Shown here piece by piece: positions 1 to 6,903 of a stretch of 40,025 nucleotides of DNA. Below the pieces are notes generated by a model. It did not search any database, had not been told where the DNA came from, and saw only the letters and a list, made by a program, of their open reading frames with translations. The stretch is from positions 1-40,025 of the forward strand of contig CBDUOH010000010.1 in assembly GCA_965368815.1 (NCBI GenBank). Direction: 5' to 3'. A program made the translations under genes and the position numbers. This DNA is from UBA5794 sp965368815 (GTDB taxonomy: Bacteria; Actinomycetota; Acidimicrobiia; Spongiisociales; UBA5794). Position 1 is the stretch's first letter. Each line of letters begins with the position of its first letter.

Positions 1-1110
1 ACCCTCACAACCCGGTCCATCCGACGTCGTCATGGATGCGGGTCTCGTGCTGTAGATCGTCGTGGAAATGGTGACGCTCTTGCGGCCGTGGACACATTGC
101 GCGCCAGGGCCATCGTGGGTGCCCATTTCGGATCGCAGCCATTCGTGGGTCTCAGGCCAACCGGACTCGGTTCCGTTGGTTGCGGTGACGATGGCATCCA
201 TCGAATCGAGTCGACATTCCGAATGTGTCCGGTCCGCCGGATCGGTGACGAGTTCCACTTCGGCGTCTGCCGGCGGGAAATGGTTGGTCCTTGCGACACC
301 GTCGCCCCCGGACCCCCATTGCACCTTGGGGCCCGTGGGAGACAGATCGACCGCAGCGATCGCACCGGACGCATCAGCCAGGGTCATCGTCCCACCGAGA
401 TGCGGCACGGTTTGGATCAGATCGACCGCTTCCTCCACGGAGGTGCACCGTCCGAGCAACCCATCCTGGAGGTGACCCCGGAAAATGCCGGGCGGGGCTT
501 CCTTGACTCGCACGGCGGTATCCACGACAGCGAACCCCGAGGAGTTCATACCACTCGAGATGGCCATCGAACCACCGACCGCCGATACCGTGGCCACCGA
601 CCGTCCATGCCAATCCGGGTCGCGGTGCTCGACGACAACCTGCCGTTCCCGACTCGACGGCGCGCTGTCGCGGTTCTTGACGATCCATGCACCGACTTCC
701 CGATGACGACCTGCAGCTGTTGAACACCCGTCCATGGGTTCCACGCCCGGAATCCTGAAGCCGTCGCGCAGTACCGCGGCATGCGACGCGACGTAGAGGT
801 CGATGAAGTCTCCGCCGACAGCCACCGCAGTTGCCTCGAGATACTCAGCCACCTCGGGGAACGTCCGTTCAAGGATGTCGAGGCAGCCTGAAGCCCAGTT
901 CCTTACATCCGGGTCGAAGGTACCCGCGATGGTTGTTGCTTGCTGCTCTACCAGACGAGTCTTGTCAGGGAAGGCCTCGAGCACTTGGCGGGCGCGTTCT
1001 GCTGCGGTGCCTACCACAACGGGCCCGGCGAACGGCCTCGGTGTGGCCAGCGATCCGACGCCGGACCCCCCGTCGGCTCCGGCCGTACCGTCGATCATCG
1101 ATGTGGACAT
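1..1110 (-). CDS. C45-family (acyl-CoA:6-APA acyltransferase-like) Ntn hydrolase, C-terminus cut by window edge
   Basis: An open frame runs from an ATG at 1110 down to base 1 with no stop, giving 370 codons. The protein shows the hallmarks of the C45/isopenicillin-N acyltransferase-like family. Cys129 in a DGCS context is followed by a K-N-R-D motif, as expected for the N-terminal nucleophile exposed by self-cleavage. Further on are an 'SVEEAVDLIQTVPHLGG' segment, an R-T-N-H-F motif and a C-terminal GPGCEG tract, so only a few residues are missing. Known members cleave or transfer acyl groups on amides and act in the cytoplasm or in secondary metabolism; the substrate cannot be read here. The gene is divergent from the thiolase operon across about 200 bp and may act on the same imported substrate (inference). 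A GAGG lies 11 nt before the start. ATG at 1098 is an alternative start. Confidence 0.8.
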   Translation of the reverse strand, partial: MSTSMIDGTAGADGGSGVGSLATPRPFAGPVVVGTAAERARQVLEAFPDKTRLVEQQATTIAGTFDPDVRNWASGCLDILERTFPEVAEYLEATAVAVGGDFIDLYVASHAAVLRDGFRIPGVEPMDGCSTAAGRHREVGAWIVKNRDSAPSSRERQVVVEHRDPDWHGRSVATVSAVGGSMAISSGMNSSGFAVVDTAVRVKEAPPGIFRGHLQDGLLGRCTSVEEAVDLIQTVPHLGGTMTLADASGAIAAVDLSPTGPKVQWGSGGDGVARTNHFPPADAEVELVTDPADRTHSECRLDSMDAIVTATNGTESGWPETHEWLRSEMGTHDGPGAQCVHGRKSVTISTTIYSTRPASMTTSDGPGCEG

Positions 1111-1160
1111 GGTGATGTTGACCTCATTCCCCACAGCGACATGTACGAACGTCGCCGATT

Positions 1161-1199
1161 CAATCGTATATTCTATCGTACAGCAGACGGGTACGATTG
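1161..1199. promoter_or_regulatory. Inverted repeat and candidate regulator site between divergent genes
   Basis: CAATCGTA (1161-1168) and TACGATTG (1192-1199) form a perfect 8-bp inverted repeat with a 23-nt spacer. A third ATCGTA lies inside it at 1175-1180. The interval 1167-1182 (TATATTCTATCGTACA) matches 14 of 16 positions at 13168-13183, just before the GntR gene. On the minus strand it contains TAGAAT, a possible -10 for the C45 gene. The shared motif and position suggest an operator, perhaps for the GntR regulator. The rest of the 1111-1317 intergenic region holds only this and the thiolase promoter. Confidence 0.5.
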
Positions 1200-1264
1200 C
1201 GAGCGCAGCCAACCGAGAACCAGCCCGGTATCTTCGGCGAGGTGTCGGCCGTTCGGACGTGCGA

Positions 1265-1293
1265 TTGTGCGAGGAATCCGGTCGCTATATAAT
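1265..1293 (+). promoter_or_regulatory. Promoter of thiolase/SDR/DUF35 operon
   Basis: TTGTGC (1265-1270) and a perfect TATAAT (1288-1293) are separated by 17 bp. The predicted transcript begins about 18 nt before the thiolase ATG at 1318, leaving room for the short AGG Shine-Dalgarno at 1310-1312. This AT-rich island stands out in GC-rich sequence. Confidence 0.6.
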
Positions 1294-1317
1294 ATTGGAA
1301 CTCGAGACCAGGTACCC

Positions 1318-2475
1318 ATGCATCAGGAAGTCGTCGTCGTCGCCACAGGAATGGTCCCCTTCGCGCGCCGCATCGAAGGCAGCGTCGACACGATCGCGGC
1401 TCAAGCAATCCTCAACCTGCTTCGGGCGAGCGACATCCCGCCATCGTCGATCGGCGAAGCGTATGTCGGATCAGCCAAGGGCGGAAGCCTCGTCGGTCAA
1501 CGTTCGCTCCGGTTCGCCGGAGTTGCGACCGGTCTCCCGATCTACAACGTCGAGAACGCCTGTGCAAGCAGCGCCGTCGCATTCAACCTCGCTTTTCGAT
1601 CCGTTTCGGCCGGCAATACGGATGCCGCTCTCGTCGTCGGCGTCGACCAGCTCTCGACCCTGGGGAAGGGGTCCCTCCCCGTACAGGAGACGGAGTGGGA
1701 CGGCCACAACAGCATCAACAACCCCGCGATCTATGCCATGCGGGCACAGCGCTACATGTACGAAACCGGCGCGACGGCATCGGATCTCGCGGCCGTCAGC
1801 GTGAAGAGCCGGGCATTTGCCAGCCAGAACCCGATTGCGCAGCATCGGACGCCCACGACGATCGATGAGGTTCTGGGATCCCGTCCCGTGGCAGACCCGC
1901 TGACCCTCTATCAGTGTTCCCCCAAGAGCGACGGTGCGGCAGCCGTCGTTGTGATGGCAAGGGAACGAGCGGACTCAATGGGACTCACGGGTCCGAGCGT
2001 GCTCGCCTCAGAGGTCCGATCCGGCGAATTCAGCATGCAGGAGCGTGACATCACCAAACCCGACATCACCGAGCGCGCCGTGACCGCAGCCTACGAGCAG
2101 GCGAGCCTCGGCCCGGCTGATCTCGACGTTGTCGAGCTCCACGATGCCTTCTCGATCGCTGAACTCCTCTACACCGAGGAACTCGGACTCTGTGAAATCG
2201 GCGAGGGCCCTTCCTTCCTCGCTTCTGGATCCAGCTCCTCGCTTGAGCCCGGAGGGACGGTGGTGAACCCGAGCGGAGGACTCCTGAGCCGCGGCCATCC
2301 GATCGGCGCAACGGGGGCCGCACAGATCGTCGAACTCACCCAGCAACTCAACGGCACGGCTGGGGTCAGACAGAAGGCCGGAGCGCGGATCGGGCTGGCC
2401 CACGTGACCGGCGGGGGTGCTTCGGGATTCGACAACGGTGCATGTGCGGTAACCGTGCTCAGGGGCGATGCATGA
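1318..2475 (+). CDS. Thiolase-family acyl-CoA acyltransferase (SCP-x/BbsB type)
   Basis: 385 aa, the normal length for a thiolase. The nucleophile is Cys82 in E-N-A-C-A-S-S. The acid/base loop N-P-S-G-G-L-L-S-R-G-H-P carries His327. An H-D-A-F motif lies upstream of it. The usual C-terminal Cys-x-GGG is replaced by H-V-T-GGG (residues 362-367), as in SCP-x-like thiolases, some of which cleave 3-oxoacyl-CoAs with help from a DUF35 partner. The DUF35 gene three places downstream fits such a complex (BbsAB and Ltp2-ChsH2 are known examples). The upstream frame is open from 940, but ATG 1318 was chosen because it follows a good promoter and a Shine-Dalgarno. It overlaps the next gene by ATGA. Likely role: last, chain-cleaving step of a beta-oxidation-like pathway. 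Confidence 0.85.
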   Translation: MHQEVVVVATGMVPFARRIEGSVDTIAAQAILNLLRASDIPPSSIGEAYVGSAKGGSLVGQRSLRFAGVATGLPIYNVENACASSAVAFNLAFRSVSAGNTDAALVVGVDQLSTLGKGSLPVQETEWDGHNSINNPAIYAMRAQRYMYETGATASDLAAVSVKSRAFASQNPIAQHRTPTTIDEVLGSRPVADPLTLYQCSPKSDGAAAVVVMARERADSMGLTGPSVLASEVRSGEFSMQERDITKPDITERAVTAAYEQASLGPADLDVVELHDAFSIAELLYTEELGLCEIGEGPSFLASGSSSSLEPGGTVVNPSGGLLSRGHPIGATGAAQIVELTQQLNGTAGVRQKAGARIGLAHVTGGGASGFDNGACAVTVLRGDA

Positions 2476-3059
2476 CCGACCGACACATCCTTCAGGTCTG
2501 GCCCGCCACCCTGCCCGACGGCCTTCGAAGGCTGCACGACGCCGTCGGCGCCTTGCTCGAACACCACCGGATCACACCCGTCGTCGACATCGAGGACATC
2601 GGCGGGAGCGACAGTGATGTCGATGCAGTGACGACGTCGGCGCTGGTCGTGCTCGAGGCGGCCGCCGCGGACGACCCATCGTTCCCGAACCGGTTCCGGT
2701 CGACGATCGCACGCCTGCGGGCGACGCCGGACATCAACGTCGTTTTCGTCATCGGCGACGGCTATCTGGGCACAGACCTTGACGACCTCAACACCGCAAT
2801 GGCCGGCGCTGCTGCCGTCAGTGCGGTCAGATCCCTTGCGCTCACACGAAAACGGCCAGGAAGATCCAACGTCGTCGCCGTGCCGGACGCGCTGCTCGGG
2901 CGCACAGGCAGCCAACGCGGTCCACTCGGCCAGCCGACCGAGGTCGAAGACGTGGCCCACGCTGTGGCCTATCTCATCGGTGACACGGGCAACTATGTCA
3001 GCGGTCAGACGTTGTTCGTCAACGGCGGCCGACATCTCTTCTCCTCCCAGACAGCATGA
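2472..3059 (+). CDS. Degenerate short-chain dehydrogenase (pseudoenzyme subunit, BbsC-like)
   Basis: 195 aa starting at the ATG that overlaps the thiolase stop (ATGA). The C-terminal half is recognisably SDR: an A-V-R-S-L-A helix, then P-L-G-Q-P-T-E-V-E-D-V-A and G-Q-T-L-F-V-N-G-G. The N-terminal half lacks TGxxxGIG, and aligning the S-L-A helix puts Thr and Gly where the catalytic Tyr and Lys should be. The protein is also about 55 residues short. It is therefore very unlikely to be a dehydrogenase itself. It lies directly before an intact SDR, translationally coupled to it. That arrangement matches BbsC-BbsD, where an inactive SDR subunit forms a heterotetramer with the active one. The alternative is a decaying duplicate, but the clean frame and coupled start/stop argue for retention. 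Confidence 0.75.
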   Translation: MTDRHILQVWPATLPDGLRRLHDAVGALLEHHRITPVVDIEDIGGSDSDVDAVTTSALVVLEAAAADDPSFPNRFRSTIARLRATPDINVVFVIGDGYLGTDLDDLNTAMAGAAAVSAVRSLALTRKRPGRSNVVAVPDALLGRTGSQRGPLGQPTEVEDVAHAVAYLIGDTGNYVSGQTLFVNGGRHLFSSQTA

Positions 3060-3847
3060 CCGTGATGCCCCCCGACCAGGACCCGAGGCCGTCCGGAATT
3101 GCCCTCGTCACCGGTGGTGGCCAAGGTATCGGTGCCGCCATCTGCCACCGGCTTGCCGAAGATGGACTGCATGTTGCCGTGAACGACATCGTGTTCGAGC
3201 GGGCAGATTCGGTCGCATCGTCGATTCGCTCGCAGGGAGGCGCGGCCACACCGTTCGCCGCTGACGTGAGCCGGAGCGAAGCCGTCAATGCGATGTTCAC
3301 CGAGATCGAGTCCTCGGTCGGGAACGTGACGACGCTTGTGAACAACGCCGGGATCGGCGGGAATGCTGCGATTCGCAACATCTCCGACGAGGACTGGGAT
3401 CGAGTCCTTTCCGTGGATCTCAACAGTGCGTTCTACTGCAGTCGCCGGGCCCTCAACGTGATGAGGGAAGAACGGGGCGGGACCATCGTCAACATCGCAT
3501 CACGGGCCTGGCTCGGATGGTGGGGGCAGGCGACCTACGCATCGGCGAAAGCAGGCGTTGTCGGTATGACACGAGCGCTTGCCGTCGAGATGGCATCGCG
3601 CAACGTCCGCATCAATGCCGTGGCCCCAGGGCTGATCGACACCCCCCTGTTACGCAACCGGACAGAAGAGGCGTTGCAGCGCCTCATGAAGAGTGTCCCG
3701 ATCGGTCGACTGGGAACGCCCGAGGATGTGGCTGAGGCTGTGAGTTTCCTCACCTCGTACCGATCGCGAACCATCACAGGACAGGTCCTCTACGTCGGAG
3801 GCGGCAAGAGCGTCTATGCCTATCCGGATTGGCCAGGAAGTCGATGA
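3056..3847 (+). CDS. SDR-family 3-hydroxyacyl-CoA dehydrogenase-like oxidoreductase (BbsD-like)
   Basis: 263 aa classical SDR. TGGGQGIG forms the NAD(P)-binding loop near residues 19-26, N-N-A-G follows, and the active site is Y-A-S-A-K after the strand V-N-I-A-S. A C-terminal G-Q-V-L-Y-V-G-G completes the fold. It starts at an ATG overlapping the stop of the degenerate SDR by 4 bp; ATG 3065 is an alternative. Between a thiolase and a DUF35 gene, the natural role is oxidation of a 3-hydroxyacyl-CoA to the 3-oxoacyl-CoA substrate of the thiolase. The coupled pseudo-SDR suggests a mixed oligomer. The family is certain; the substrate is inferred from context. Confidence 0.88.
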   Translation: MTVMPPDQDPRPSGIALVTGGGQGIGAAICHRLAEDGLHVAVNDIVFERADSVASSIRSQGGAATPFAADVSRSEAVNAMFTEIESSVGNVTTLVNNAGIGGNAAIRNISDEDWDRVLSVDLNSAFYCSRRALNVMREERGGTIVNIASRAWLGWWGQATYASAKAGVVGMTRALAVEMASRNVRINAVAPGLIDTPLLRNRTEEALQRLMKSVPIGRLGTPEDVAEAVSFLTSYRSRTITGQVLYVGGGKSVYAYPDWPGSR

Positions 3848-4188
3848 CACTGCAACAACGCCCACCCGACTTCGGTGAATGCCCTGTTTGCGGGACACGA
3901 ACGATGCCTGTGCTCGACCTGCCCCCGTGCGGGCACAACCGGCCGCTCATCGTCAGACCGCTCGACACCGAAGGAGTCGTGTATTCGTGGACCCGGCTGT
4001 GGACATCTACCGAGTCGAACGTACTCCTTGTGATGGCAGACTTCCTCAATGGAACACTCAGGGCCGCGGCCCCACTCACCGGAGCCGATTCGATCGCCAT
4101 CGGTGACACGGTCATTGCCCGCGTGGGAGTCGAGACACCATTGTCCTTCACCGTTCCATCGTCGCCAGCGGCAAGGAAAGAGCAATGA
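3844..4188 (+). CDS. DUF35 zinc-ribbon/OB-fold thiolase partner (BbsA-like)
   Basis: 114 aa from the ATG at 3844, which overlaps the SDR stop (ATGA). A CPVCG knuckle and then PPCGH supply probable zinc ligands, with the second pair Cys-Gly-His rather than the usual Cys-x-x-Cys. The remainder is the OB-fold pattern G-V-V-Y-S-W-T-R followed by hydrophobic strands and G-D-T-V. Such proteins are non-catalytic partners of SCP-x/BbsB thiolases and of steroid aldolases, where they contribute to CoA-ester binding. Co-transcription with the thiolase supports a complex. The gene is coupled to the following FMN enzyme by another ATGA. Confidence 0.85.
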   Translation: MTLQQRPPDFGECPVCGTRTMPVLDLPPCGHNRPLIVRPLDTEGVVYSWTRLWTSTESNVLLVMADFLNGTLRAAAPLTGADSIAIGDTVIARVGVETPLSFTVPSSPAARKEQ

Positions 4189-5342
4189 GCAAACTCGACC
4201 GATGCTTCAACATTGAGGACCTCCGATCACTCGCGAGGCACCGGCTCCCCAGTGGGATCTTCGAATACATCGACGGCGGCACAGAGGACGGAGTCGCCTT
4301 GCGGGGCAATCGATCCGCGTTCGAACGGCTCCATCTCAACCCCCGGTTCCTGGTCGGGCTCAACGAACGCGACATGGGTACTGAGATCTTCGGCGAGCGG
4401 ATCGAGCTGCCCATCGGCATCGCCCCCACGGCCGTAGCCGGGCTCATGTGGCACCAGGGAGAACTCGCCCTTGCACGGGCTGCTGCCTCAGCGGGCGTCC
4501 CGTTCACACTCGCGACCGGATCCCTGACGTCCATGGAAACCATCGCCGAGGCCGGGGGCAGGCTCTGGTTCCAGCTGTACCTGTGGGACGAACCGGAACT
4601 CTCCTACGCGCTCGTGAAACGGGCCAAATCCCTCGGGTTCGAGACACTGGTCGTGACGGTCGACTCCGCACTCGGACGACTGCGTGAGCACAACGAGCGG
4701 AACGGGTTCACCTTCCCGTTCAGACCGAACCGCCGAGCGCTCGTGAGCATGTCCATGAAGCCGGGATGGCTGACACGGGTCCTGTTCAGGACGATCCTCA
4801 CCACAGGGATGCCGAAGAACGCCAACTATCCCGAGCACTATCAGCCCATGGTCGGTTTCAAGAAGCATCCGAAACCCAAGTTCAACAAGGGCATGACGTG
4901 GGACGACGTTGCTCGTTTGAAAGAACTGTGGGACGGCCCGATGATCGTCAAGAGCATCATGACGCCACACGACGCTCGACAAGCGGTCGAACACGGGGCG
5001 GACGCTGTTGTCGTGAGCAACCACGGCGGTCGGGCCATGGACAGCGCCCTGGCCACGGTTGAGGCGCTCCCGGCCGTCGTTGACGAGGTCGGATCCGAGA
5101 CCAAGGTCATTCTGGACAGCGGGATCCGACGTGGTAGCGACATCGTCAAATCACTTGCGCTTGGAGCCGACATGGTGCTGATCGGAAGGGCGACACTGTA
5201 CGGGATTGCTGCCGGTGGTCAGGCCGGTGCTGAGAAAGCGATCAGCATCTTGGGTACCGAGTTCGAAAAGACGATGGGGTCCGCCGGTTGCCGAACAGTC
5301 TCAGAAGTCTCGCGCGACACCCTGGCGACTCCCCCGTTCTGA
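4185..5342 (+). CDS. FMN-dependent alpha-hydroxyacid dehydrogenase/oxidase
   Basis: 385 aa, full length for the glycolate oxidase/lactate/mandelate dehydrogenase family. Visible active-site elements are Tyr in F-E-Y-I-D-G-G, Tyr in W-F-Q-L-Y, Lys in I-V-K-S-I-M, and His and Arg in S-N-H-G-G-R, then L-D-S-G-I-R-R-G and G-R-A-T-L for FMN phosphate. It oxidises a 2-hydroxy acid to the 2-oxo acid; chain specificity cannot be told. It is the last gene of the coupled operon. Its C-terminus (from 5217) recurs as a truncated copy at 6758-6881, next to the intact ThDP enzyme, so the two genes were once convergent neighbours twice over. A 2-oxo-acid product would be a plausible substrate for that ThDP enzyme (inference). 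Confidence 0.9.
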   Translation: MSKLDRCFNIEDLRSLARHRLPSGIFEYIDGGTEDGVALRGNRSAFERLHLNPRFLVGLNERDMGTEIFGERIELPIGIAPTAVAGLMWHQGELALARAAASAGVPFTLATGSLTSMETIAEAGGRLWFQLYLWDEPELSYALVKRAKSLGFETLVVTVDSALGRLREHNERNGFTFPFRPNRRALVSMSMKPGWLTRVLFRTILTTGMPKNANYPEHYQPMVGFKKHPKPKFNKGMTWDDVARLKELWDGPMIVKSIMTPHDARQAVEHGADAVVVSNHGGRAMDSALATVEALPAVVDEVGSETKVILDSGIRRGSDIVKSLALGADMVLIGRATLYGIAAGGQAGAEKAISILGTEFEKTMGSAGCRTVSEVSRDTLATPPF

Positions 5343-5403
5343 TCACCGCTGTGGTCGACGGGGCGAAGCCGAACGCACGTTTGGCTACCCGAAGCTACTT
5401 CTC

Positions 5404-5713
5404 TCAAAGGTTTGCCCGCCTGAACGTGCGTGACATCACTGCTGGCTGGATCCTCGCATCAAGGACATACGGCCCTGTCCCGTTCAAGAAGTCGCCTACG
5501 AACGACCGAACCGGATCCATGTTGGTTGCGGTGCGACGACGCGTCATGTGCAGGGCCGTGAACGACCAGAAGTGACCGGACAGACCGGTGGCAAACCCAC
5601 AGTCGGCAGGAAGAAGAGCATCAACCTCTGAACAGACACGGCTCGGATCGAGCTCATCGGCCTCGATTTCCCCCCGGTCGGTAGCCTTGCCACTGATGAT
5701 CTCGGATGGACAG
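5404..5713 (-). pseudogene. Truncated, internally deleted copy of the ThDP enzyme
   Basis: Minus-strand translation ends in a segment 39/42 identical to the C-terminus of the ThDP enzyme at 6904-8556. Before it is a block 40/42 identical to residues just upstream of that enzyme's TPP site. Between the blocks 103 residues are missing in frame, including the GDG...NN thiamine-diphosphate/Mg motif. Homology fades upstream of about 5713, so the N-terminal two thirds are also absent. Nucleotide differences are mostly synonymous, which means the two copies diverged as functional genes before this one decayed. It converges with the FMN enzyme at 5342 exactly as the intact copy converges with the truncated FMN gene at 6881. 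Sequence 5714-5882 holds no gene I recognise. Confidence 0.88.
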
Positions 5714-5882
5714 CTGGCAACATGACGCAAGCGCAGACGCCCTGGTACCGATCAGCGAACGCCTTCGTCAATGCGACCGCGGTCAGAGCCGGTGTCATAG
5801 CAACTATCCCCGTAGAATCGTCGAGTCCATTTGGCCCAGCGGTGACCTCGCTGGGTTCGTCAGACCAACGGGAGGTCAGGGC

Positions 5883-6635
5883 TTGTACACCGTCGACCTG
5901 TTGATTCCCGGCTATCCCGGGAAGACCACGAACCATGGTTCCTTGGGATGGTGCACGGTAATGTTGCTGCGCGGAGAAGGTGAGATAGTCATCATTGAGC
6001 CAGGCTCGTACAACTATCGAGCGGTGCTTCTGGAACGGCTCACTGCGTTGGGCATCTCGCGCTCCATGGTCACGGGTGTGGTCATCACGCACTGTCATTG
6101 GGACCATGTGTGCAACTACCCGATGTTTCCGAATGCAAAGGTCTACGTGTCGGGTGATGACCTGGAGTGGGCGCTCGGCCGAGAGCCGGGTGTGGGCGGT
6201 GTGCCGGAATTCCATGTCCGAGAGCTCGCTGTGGACGAACGGACGCGACGAGTGAGCGATGGAATGGAATTGTTGCCGGGAATCGTTGCCATTGGGACTC
6301 CGGGCCACACCCCCGGACACATGGCATACCGCGTCGTCGGCGAACAAAACAGGTACCTGTTCACCGGGGATGCTGCCAAGAATCGAGCCGAACTACTTTC
6401 AGGAATCGTGGCCAACAGCATGGATCCGCCGGCGAGCAAACGGAGCGTGGCACGCCTACTCGAAGCAGCTCAAGAACGTGCTGGCGATGTCGTTGTATGC
6501 GGCCACGACTCCCCCTTTCGACTTGAAGGCGATGGAGCGGTCTCGGTGCAGAAGAGGAATGCCGGCATGCGGGCGCGTCTGACGACTGACTTCGAACACG
6601 AAGTCGAAATCTCGCTGACTCCCGGCGACGAGTAG
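5883..6635 (+). CDS. Metallo-beta-lactamase-fold hydrolase (lactonase/glyoxalase II-like)
   Basis: About 250 aa. The dinuclear metal site is complete: T-H-C-H-W-D-H, G-H-T-P-G-H, F-T-G-D-A and a late C-G-H-D. This fold hydrolyses lactones, thioesters and similar bonds; the overall pattern resembles N-acyl-homoserine-lactonase/glyoxalase II-like proteins. The frame is open back to 5706, but the start is taken as TTG 5883 because GGGAGG (5870-5875) lies 7 nt before it and the beta-lactamase fold begins there. The gene lies between the two partial duplicate copies (5404-5713 and 6758-6881), so it may have come in with, or been trapped by, that rearrangement. Confidence 0.8.
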   Translation: MYTVDLLIPGYPGKTTNHGSLGWCTVMLLRGEGEIVIIEPGSYNYRAVLLERLTALGISRSMVTGVVITHCHWDHVCNYPMFPNAKVYVSGDDLEWALGREPGVGGVPEFHVRELAVDERTRRVSDGMELLPGIVAIGTPGHTPGHMAYRVVGEQNRYLFTGDAAKNRAELLSGIVANSMDPPASKRSVARLLEAAQERAGDVVVCGHDSPFRLEGDGAVSVQKRNAGMRARLTTDFEHEVEISLTPGDE

Positions 6636-6757
6636 TCGCAAACAGAGACAAGGGCCTGCCAGATGCTCTGTGCAAGGTGGTGTGGCCCGACACAGTGGCT
6701 TCGTCACACGACCCGGACCGACCTCGAGACGGTGCCGCTCGCCACCAGCCCACGAAG

Positions 6758-6881
6758 TCAGGCAGGAGCCAAGGAGGCGATCAGCATTCTGGGGACTGAG
6801 TTCGAGAAGACGATGGGATCGGCCGGATGCAGGACGGTCGACGAGGTTTCTCGCGACATTCCTGCAAAACCCCCCGTCTGA
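6758..6881 (+). pseudogene. Orphan C-terminal fragment of a second FMN alpha-hydroxyacid dehydrogenase
   Basis: The last 40 residues, from Q-A-G-A to the stop, match the C-terminus of the intact FMN enzyme (4185-5342) at 33 of 40 positions. Homology stops abruptly at about 6758, inside the family's final helices, so no FMN-binding or catalytic residues remain. The open frame extends upstream to 6663 but is unrelated there. It sits 22 bp from the stop codon of the convergent intact ThDP enzyme. This is a remnant of a lost paralogous gene, not a functional CDS. The stretch 6636-6757 shows nothing else recognisable. Confidence 0.88.
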
Positions 6882-6903
6882 CGTCTTTCGAGCTGCGACC
6901 GGC

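Noticed and set aside
88..723. Plus-strand frame of 211 codons at the left edge
   Set aside because: The minus strand here encodes an uninterrupted C45-family protein with its nucleophile and Asn-His motif, so the plus-strand frame is a shadow.
5544..6347. Minus-strand frame of 267 codons across the metallo-beta-lactamase gene
   Set aside because: It is antisense to the hydrolase metal-site region. The part at about 5720-5880 reads smoothly, but I recognise no family in it and it has no start signal.
6663..6881. A short intact gene for a 72-aa protein
   Set aside because: Only its last 40 residues match anything, namely the C-terminus of the FMN oxidase. It lacks all functional residues, so it was called a gene relic.
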